A stretch of 64,000 bases of DNA from NCBI RefSeq assembly GCF_001513955.1, contig NZ_KQ948148.1, forward strand, positions 549,905-613,904. The letters run 5' to 3'. Position 1 is the stretch's first letter, and the number at the start of each line of letters is the position of its first letter. The DNA comes from Streptomyces pseudovenezuelae. Its GTDB lineage: Bacteria; Actinomycetota; Actinomycetes; Streptomycetales; Streptomycetaceae. The notes under the pieces were generated by a model. That model was given only the letters and a program-made list of their open reading frames with translations, searched no databases and was not told the DNA's origin. Both the position numbers and the translations under genes were made by a program. This document shows, in pieces, positions 59,655-64,000 of the stretch.

Positions 59655-60119
59655 ATTGGGTGTGTCCTCGGGCTCCTCGCCTTGCGGTGCGGCGCCTTCC
59701 GACACGCAGAACATTAGCACGCTGGAGGGGGTGGATTCACATCCCATATCCGCGGGCAGCCGCCCACCAGCGGCTTCGGATGCGGTCCGCCGAAACGGGG
59801 TGCCGTCGGCCACGTATCAACCTGTGCCGGTTCACGTATCAACCTCGTACCGGTAGCCCCCGTCTCCCTGGGAGCAGGCAGGGGTCCACAGTCAGGTGCG
59901 GGACACTTGTCCACGGCCGCCTCTACGATCCTTGACAGAGGAGTTCGACAGCGGAGTTCGAAGTGGGGCTCCACAGGGAACTTCGGAGGCGTCGACACCC
60001 GTCGACCGTGCCGACAGGGGGAACCAGCCGATTCACCGGCGCGTGGATACGATCAGTAAGCAGTACCAGGTAAGCAGCAGGCGCAGTACCCAGGGCGGCA
60101 AGGACGGAGGAGGTGCCTC
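59655..60119. other. Promoter region of tRNA-Leu and fhaA
   Basis: About 465 bases with no gene. It includes a 13-bp direct repeat (59811 and 59833), a DnaA-box-like TTGTCCACG (59907-59915), a TTGACA hexamer (59932-59937) that could be a -35 element, and repeated GGAGTTCGA motifs (59941-59960). The fhaA ribosome site GGAGGAGG lies at the end. Confidence 0.55.
59811..59845 (+). repeat. 13-bp direct repeat, two turns apart
   Basis: CACGTATCAACCT at 59811-59823 and 59833-59845, each followed by a related CGGT end (GTGCCGGT and CGTACCGGT). The start-to-start distance is 22 bases. It is a candidate activator or repressor site ahead of the fhaA operon. Confidence 0.6.
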
Positions 60120-60998
60120 ATGGGAGTCCTGAAGAAGTTCGAGCAGCGTCTCGAAGGTCTGGTCAACGGCACCTTCGCCAAGGTGTTCAAGTCCGAGGTC
60201 CAGCCCGTGGAGATCGCGGGAGCACTCCAGCGCGAGTGCGACAACAACGCGACCATCTGGAACCGCGACCGCACGGTCGTACCCAATGACTTCATCGTGG
60301 AGCTGAGCACGCCGGACTTCGAGCGGCTCAGCCCCTACTCGGGCCAGCTCGGCGACGAGCTCGCCGGCATGGTGAGCGACTACGCCAAGCAGCAGCGCTA
60401 CACCTTCATGGGGCCGATCAAGGTCAACCTGGAGAAGGCGGACGACCTCGACACCGGTCTGTACCGGGTGCGCAGCCGTACGCTCGCCTCCTCCACCAAC
60501 CAGCAGGCCCCCGGGACCTCGGCCCCGGCCGGCCGCCCCGGCGCACCGGCACCCGGTCCGGGAGGCGGCTACGGCTACCCGCCGGCCGCTCCGGCCGGCG
60601 CCCCGCCCATGCCGGCCGCCCCGCCCCCGGGCCGTGGCGGCTACGGCTACCCGCCGGCCGCCCAGGCCCAGCGCCCCGGCGCCGGCGGCCCGGTCGGCGC
60701 GCCCGCGCCGGGCTCCCGTACCCGCCACTGGATCGAGATCAACGGCACCCGCCATCAGATCTCCCGCGCCACGCTGGTGCTGGGCCGCAGCACCGAAGCC
60801 GACGTGCGGATCGACGACCCCGGCGTCTCGCGCCGGCACTGTGAGATCCGGACCGGAACGCCCTCGACGATCCAGGATCTCGGGTCCACCAACGGCATCG
60901 TGGTGGACGGGCAGCACACCACCCGCGCTACGCTCCGCGACGGCTCGCGGATCGTCGTGGGCAGTACCACCATCATTTACCGGCAAGCCGAAGGGTGA
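60120..60998 (+). CDS. fhaA: FHA-domain protein FhaA with DUF3662 domain
   Basis: A protein of 292 residues. The N-terminal DUF3662 domain (1-125: MGVLKKFEQRLEGLVNGTFA, VQPVEIAGALQRE) is followed by a Pro/Gly/Ala linker with repeated GGYGYPPAA units. The C-terminal FHA domain (about 203-290) has LGRSTEADVRIDD, SRRHCEI and DLGSTNGIVV, the phosphothreonine-binding loops. It binds phosphorylated partners of Ser/Thr kinases in cell-wall synthesis; the mycobacterial homologue binds the MviN pseudokinase complex. ATG at 60120 has GGAGGAGG. It begins the fha-PP2C-rodA operon. Confidence 0.95.
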   Translation: MGVLKKFEQRLEGLVNGTFAKVFKSEVQPVEIAGALQRECDNNATIWNRDRTVVPNDFIVELSTPDFERLSPYSGQLGDELAGMVSDYAKQQRYTFMGPIKVNLEKADDLDTGLYRVRSRTLASSTNQQAPGTSAPAGRPGAPAPGPGGGYGYPPAAPAGAPPMPAAPPPGRGGYGYPPAAQAQRPGAGGPVGAPAPGSRTRHWIEINGTRHQISRATLVLGRSTEADVRIDDPGVSRRHCEIRTGTPSTIQDLGSTNGIVVDGQHTTRATLRDGSRIVVGSTTIIYRQAEG

Positions 60999-61008
60999 AG
61001 CGGGGGCA

Positions 61009-61521
61009 ATGTCAGAGCTGACCCTGACGGTCATGCGGCTGGGTTTCCTGGCCGTACTGTGGCTGTTCGTGATCGTGGCCGTGCAGGTCATCCGCAGCGA
61101 CCTGTTCGGTACGCGCGTCACCCAGCGCGGCGCGCGCCGGGAAGCCGGCCGGGCCCAGCAGGCCCAGCGGCAGGCGCCTCCGCAGCAGCGCCAGCAGCCG
61201 GCCGCGGGCGGCCGCCAGCGCCGTAACGCCCCTACCAAGCTCGTCGTGTCCGAGGGCACCCTCACCGGTACCACCGTCGCGCTCCAGGGGCAGACCATCA
61301 CCCTGGGCCGGGCGCACGACAGCACCATCGTGCTGGACGACGACTACGCCTCCAGCCGGCATGCCAGGATCTATCCGGACCGCGACGGTCAGTGGATCGT
61401 CGAGGACCTGGGCTCCACCAACGGCACGTACCTCGACCGAACGCGGCTGACGACCCCCACGCCGATTCCGCTGGGCGCGGCGATCCGCATCGGCAAGACC
61501 GTCATCGAGCTGCGGAAGTAG
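61009..61521 (+). CDS. fhaB: FHA-domain protein FhaB (FipA) with N-terminal membrane helix
   Basis: A protein of 170 residues. One membrane helix near residues 7-27 (VMRLGFLAVLWLFVIVAVQVI), a Gln/Arg/Ala-rich linker, then an FHA domain at about 75-165 (LGRAHDSTIVLDDDYASSRH and DLGSTNGTYLDRTR). It tethers phosphorylated partners to the membrane at the septum. It begins ten bases after fhaA and is in the same operon. ATG at 61009 follows GGGGG. Confidence 0.95.
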   Translation: MSELTLTVMRLGFLAVLWLFVIVAVQVIRSDLFGTRVTQRGARREAGRAQQAQRQAPPQQRQQPAAGGRQRRNAPTKLVVSEGTLTGTTVALQGQTITLGRAHDSTIVLDDDYASSRHARIYPDRDGQWIVEDLGSTNGTYLDRTRLTTPTPIPLGAAIRIGKTVIELRK

Positions 61522-61613
61522 TGCTACATCATGAATAGGCGCGAGCGGAGCGAGCACGCGGTGTGGGCCCCCACCCCGGGCCCCGGCGCGCTCCCGACCG
61601 GAGGGTGGGCACC

Positions 61614-63185
61614 GTGCGGATGTACCCGGAGCCGACGGGCGAGGTGCGCATGAGTCTGTCACTGCGCTTCGCCGCCGGATCGCACAAAGGCATGATCCGG
61701 GAGGGCAACGAGGACTCCGGGTACGCCGGGCCCCGCCTGCTCGCCATCGCCGACGGCATGGGCGGCGCCGCCGCCGGCGAGGTCGCCTCCTCCGAGGCCA
61801 TCTCCACCATCGTCGCCCTCGACGACGACGTGCCCGGCTCCGACGTCCTCACCTCGCTCGGCGTGGCCGTCCAGCGCGCCAACGACCAGCTGCGCTCCAT
61901 GGTCGAGGAGGACCCCCAGCTCGAAGGCATGGGGACCACGCTGACCGCCCTGCTGTGGACGGGCCAGCGGCTCGGCCTCGTGCACGTCGGCGACTCGCGC
62001 GCGTACCTGCTGCGCGACGGCGTCCTCACGCAGATCACGCAGGACCACACCTGGGTGCAGCGCCTGGTCGACGAGGGCCGCATCACCGAGGAAGAGGCCA
62101 CCACCCACCCCCAACGCTCGCTGCTGATGCGGGCGTTGGGCAGCGGCGAGCACGTCGAGCCCGACCTCTCCATCCGCGAGGTCCGCGCCGGCGACCGCTA
62201 CCTGATCTGCTCCGACGGCCTCTCCGGCGTGGTCTCCCACCAGACCCTGGAAGACACCCTCGCCAGCTACCAGGGCCCCCAGGAGACCGTGCAGGAGCTC
62301 ATCCAGCTCGCGCTGCGCGGCGGCGGCCCCGACAACATCACGGTCATCGTGGCCGACGTCCTCGACCTGGACACCGGGGACACCCTCGCCGGGCAGCTCT
62401 CCGACACCCCCGTCGTGGTCGGCGCGGTCGCCGAGAACCAGCACCAGCTGCACGACAACGGCATCATGCAGACCCCCGCGGGCCGCGCCTCCGGGCTCGG
62501 CCGGCAGGGCCACGGACACGGCGGGGGCGGCGACTTCGGGCCGCCCGGCTCCTCCGACACCACCGGCTACATCCCCGCGGGCAGCTTCGGCGACTACACC
62601 GACGACGACTTCGTCAAGCCCCGCAAGGGCCGCAGGTGGCTGAAGAGATCCTTCTACTCGGTCCTCGCGCTCGCCGTCATCGGCGGCGGTCTGTACGGCG
62701 GTTACCGCTGGACGCAGACCCAGTACTACGTCGGCACCAACGGCAGGCACGTGGCGCTGTACCGCGGCATCAGCCAGGACCTGGCGTGGGTCTCGCTCTC
62801 GAAGGTGTCCAAGGACCACCCCGAGATCGAACTCAAGTACCTGCCGCCGTACCAGCAGAAGTCGGTCGAGGGCACCATCGCCGAGGGCGACCTGAAGACG
62901 GCCCAGAAGAAGATCGACGAACTGGGCGTCCAGGCCTCCGCGTGCAAGAAGCAGGCCGAGGCGCAGGCCACGGAGAGCAACAAGAACTCCAAGACGGGCG
63001 AGGGCGAGGCCGGCGGCACCACGGGAACCACCCGGTCCTCTCTGACGTCAAAGGCCACACCGACCCCGACGAGCACGACCTCCCCGTCCCCGAGCGCTTC
63101 CGCATCCCCGAAGCCCACTCCCACCCCCGGCCCCACCCTCTCGGACGAGGAGAAGCAGGTCGTCGGGAACTGCGGAACGCAGTAG
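61614..63185 (+). CDS. PP2C-family Ser/Thr phosphatase with membrane anchor
   Basis: A protein of 523 residues (PstP-like). The phosphatase domain covers about 15-260: NEDSGYAGPRLLAIADGMGG holds metal-binding Asp residues, then GDSRAYLL, CSDGLSGVV and GGPDNITVIVAD. A linker, one membrane helix near residues 345-367 (FYSVLALAVIGGGLYGGYRW) and an outer domain of 160 residues with a Thr/Ser/Pro-rich tail follow. It reverses phosphorylation by PknB-type kinases; the kinase gene should lie downstream of rodA. GTG at 61614 has GGAGG nine bases upstream; ATG at 61620 is the alternative. Confidence 0.93.
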   Translation: MRMYPEPTGEVRMSLSLRFAAGSHKGMIREGNEDSGYAGPRLLAIADGMGGAAAGEVASSEAISTIVALDDDVPGSDVLTSLGVAVQRANDQLRSMVEEDPQLEGMGTTLTALLWTGQRLGLVHVGDSRAYLLRDGVLTQITQDHTWVQRLVDEGRITEEEATTHPQRSLLMRALGSGEHVEPDLSIREVRAGDRYLICSDGLSGVVSHQTLEDTLASYQGPQETVQELIQLALRGGGPDNITVIVADVLDLDTGDTLAGQLSDTPVVVGAVAENQHQLHDNGIMQTPAGRASGLGRQGHGHGGGGDFGPPGSSDTTGYIPAGSFGDYTDDDFVKPRKGRRWLKRSFYSVLALAVIGGGLYGGYRWTQTQYYVGTNGRHVALYRGISQDLAWVSLSKVSKDHPEIELKYLPPYQQKSVEGTIAEGDLKTAQKKIDELGVQASACKKQAEAQATESNKNSKTGEGEAGGTTGTTRSSLTSKATPTPTSTTSPSPSASASPKPTPTPGPTLSDEEKQVVGNCGTQ

Positions 63186-63212
63186 GCAAGCCGTGAGAGG
63201 CCCTGGCACACG

Positions 63213-64000
63213 ATGAGCAGCAGTACTTCGAACACGTCGACGCACCACACGTCCACGATCGGCGCGATCGGCGCTCCCAGTCGTCGCAACACCGAGCTGG
63301 CGCTGCTGGTGTTCGCCGTCCTCATCCCGGTCTTCGCCTACGCCAACGTGGGCCTGGCGATCGACGACCAGGTCCCGACCGGGCTGCTGAGCTACGGCCT
63401 GGGCCTCGGTCTGCTGGCCGGCGTCGCCCATCTCGCCGTACGCAAGTTCGCCCCGTACGCGGACCCGCTGATGCTGCCGCTGGCCACCCTGCTCAACGGC
63501 CTCGGGCTCGTCGCGATCTGGCGGCTTGACCAGTCGAAGCTGCTCCAGCAGATCGGCCAGGCCGGCGGCAAGGCGACCAACCAGCTGATCTACACGGCGA
63601 TGGGCATCGCCCTGTTCGCCGTCGTGCTGGTCTTCCTCAAGGACCACCGGGTCCTGCAGCGCTACACCTACATCTCCATGGTCGGCGCGCTGGTCCTGCT
63701 GCTGCTCCCGCTGGTCCCGGGCCTCGGCGCCAACATCACCTACGGCGCCAAGATCTGGATCCAGGTCGGCAGCTTCACCATCCAGCCCGGTGAGTTCGCC
63801 AAGATCGTGCTCGCGATCTTCTTCGCCGGCTACCTCATGGTCAAACGGGACGCGCTCGCCCTCGCCAGCCGCCGCTTCATGGGCCTGTACCTGCCGCGCG
63901 GCCGCGACCTCGGTCCGATCATCGTCGTCTGGATGATCTCGATCCTCATCCTGGTCTTCGAGACCGACCTCGGTACCTCGCTGCTGTTCTTCGGAATGTT
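63213..64000 (+). CDS. rodA: FtsW/RodA/SpoVE family SEDS glycosyltransferase (3' end cut by window)
   Basis: The N-terminal 262 residues of a SEDS peptidoglycan polymerase. Membrane helices include LALLVFAVLIPVFAYANVGL and YISMVGALVLLLLPLVPGLG. The family signatures AKIWIQVGSFTIQPGEFAKI (near residue 185) and FETDLGTSLLFFG (near the end of the visible part) are present. ATG at 63213 is 27 bases after the PP2C stop. It is likely followed by pbpA and pknB outside the window. Confidence 0.92.
   Translation, partial: MSSSTSNTSTHHTSTIGAIGAPSRRNTELALLVFAVLIPVFAYANVGLAIDDQVPTGLLSYGLGLGLLAGVAHLAVRKFAPYADPLMLPLATLLNGLGLVAIWRLDQSKLLQQIGQAGGKATNQLIYTAMGIALFAVVLVFLKDHRVLQRYTYISMVGALVLLLLPLVPGLGANITYGAKIWIQVGSFTIQPGEFAKIVLAIFFAGYLMVKRDALALASRRFMGLYLPRGRDLGPIIVVWMISILILVFETDLGTSLLFFGM

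Noticed and set aside
60540..60680. Repeats in fhaA as a mobile or regulatory repeat
   Set aside because: They encode the GGYGYPPAA linker units of the protein, so they are coding repeats.

Overview
The window is high-GC actinobacterial DNA, almost certainly from a Streptomyces chromosome. Most genes are translationally coupled (ATGA, GTGA or TGATG junctions) and GTG starts are common. The gene content fits: two branched-chain keto-acid dehydrogenase loci, a bacterial proteasome activator (Bpa/DUF2587), and the fhaA-fhaB-PP2C-rodA cell-division/signalling block. Two perfect 14-bp ParB sites (GTTTCACGTGAAAC at 10006 and 31862) and several DnaA-box-like sites in intergenic DNA suggest a location near oriC.

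Left part (1-34 kb), conserved core. It holds: a truncated E1-alpha gene; an aminoglycoside-phosphotransferase-like protein; a membrane Ser/Thr kinase; Bpa; a Pro-rich membrane protein; a quinone oxidoreductase; a DrrAB-type exporter; a K+ channel with an RCK domain; and MobA- and MoeA-like cofactor genes. The bkdABC operon follows, divergent from an Lrp regulator. Next come a TetR regulator coupled to a 3-hydroxyacyl-CoA dehydrogenase, divergent from paaN, then an rRNA methyltransferase, an HTTM membrane protein with a DUF5819 partner, an acyl-CoA dehydrogenase, a rhodanese, a J-domain protein, a DUF2252 protein, a two-component system and a MacB-type ABC transporter. Three almost identical 14-bp palindromes (ACCGA-TYGT-TCGGT) lie in front of bkdA, 3HCDH/paaN and the acyl-CoA dehydrogenase. 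They define a likely small regulon of the TetR protein.

Middle part (34.8-57.3 kb), an accessory NRPS/PKS cluster on the minus strand, read as one operon: MbtH, a free-standing condensation (C) domain, an MFS exporter, a TauD/SyrP-like hydroxylase, three assembly-line proteins, a type II thioesterase, a 67-aa unknown protein and a cysteine dioxygenase. The assembly-line proteins are C*-A(Asp)-PCP-TE, vestigial C-A-PCP-C-A-PCP, and KS-AT-degenerate region-ACP-Cy-A(Cys)-PCP. Two of the C domains look dead or truncated, so the free-standing C domain probably acts in trans. The terminal thioesterase has Cys in place of the nucleophilic Ser. My working model is: residue 1, residue 2, a malonate-derived C2 unit, thiazoline from Cys, then beta-hydroxy-Asp, released by a Cys-thioesterase, possibly as a beta-lactone. 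I do not recognise a known product.

Right part (57.5-64 kb). A minus-strand pair (99-aa protein and 57-aa secreted Ala-rich peptide ending TGTWGG) lies divergent from a TrmB/LuxR-type regulator. A strong terminator and tRNA-Leu(CAG) follow, with the tRNA 3' end facing the accessory region, and then the core fhaA-fhaB-PP2C-rodA genes, the last cut by the window end. A near-perfect 18-bp direct repeat at 34134 and 59434 brackets the accessory region. No integrase, IS element or CRISPR array was seen.
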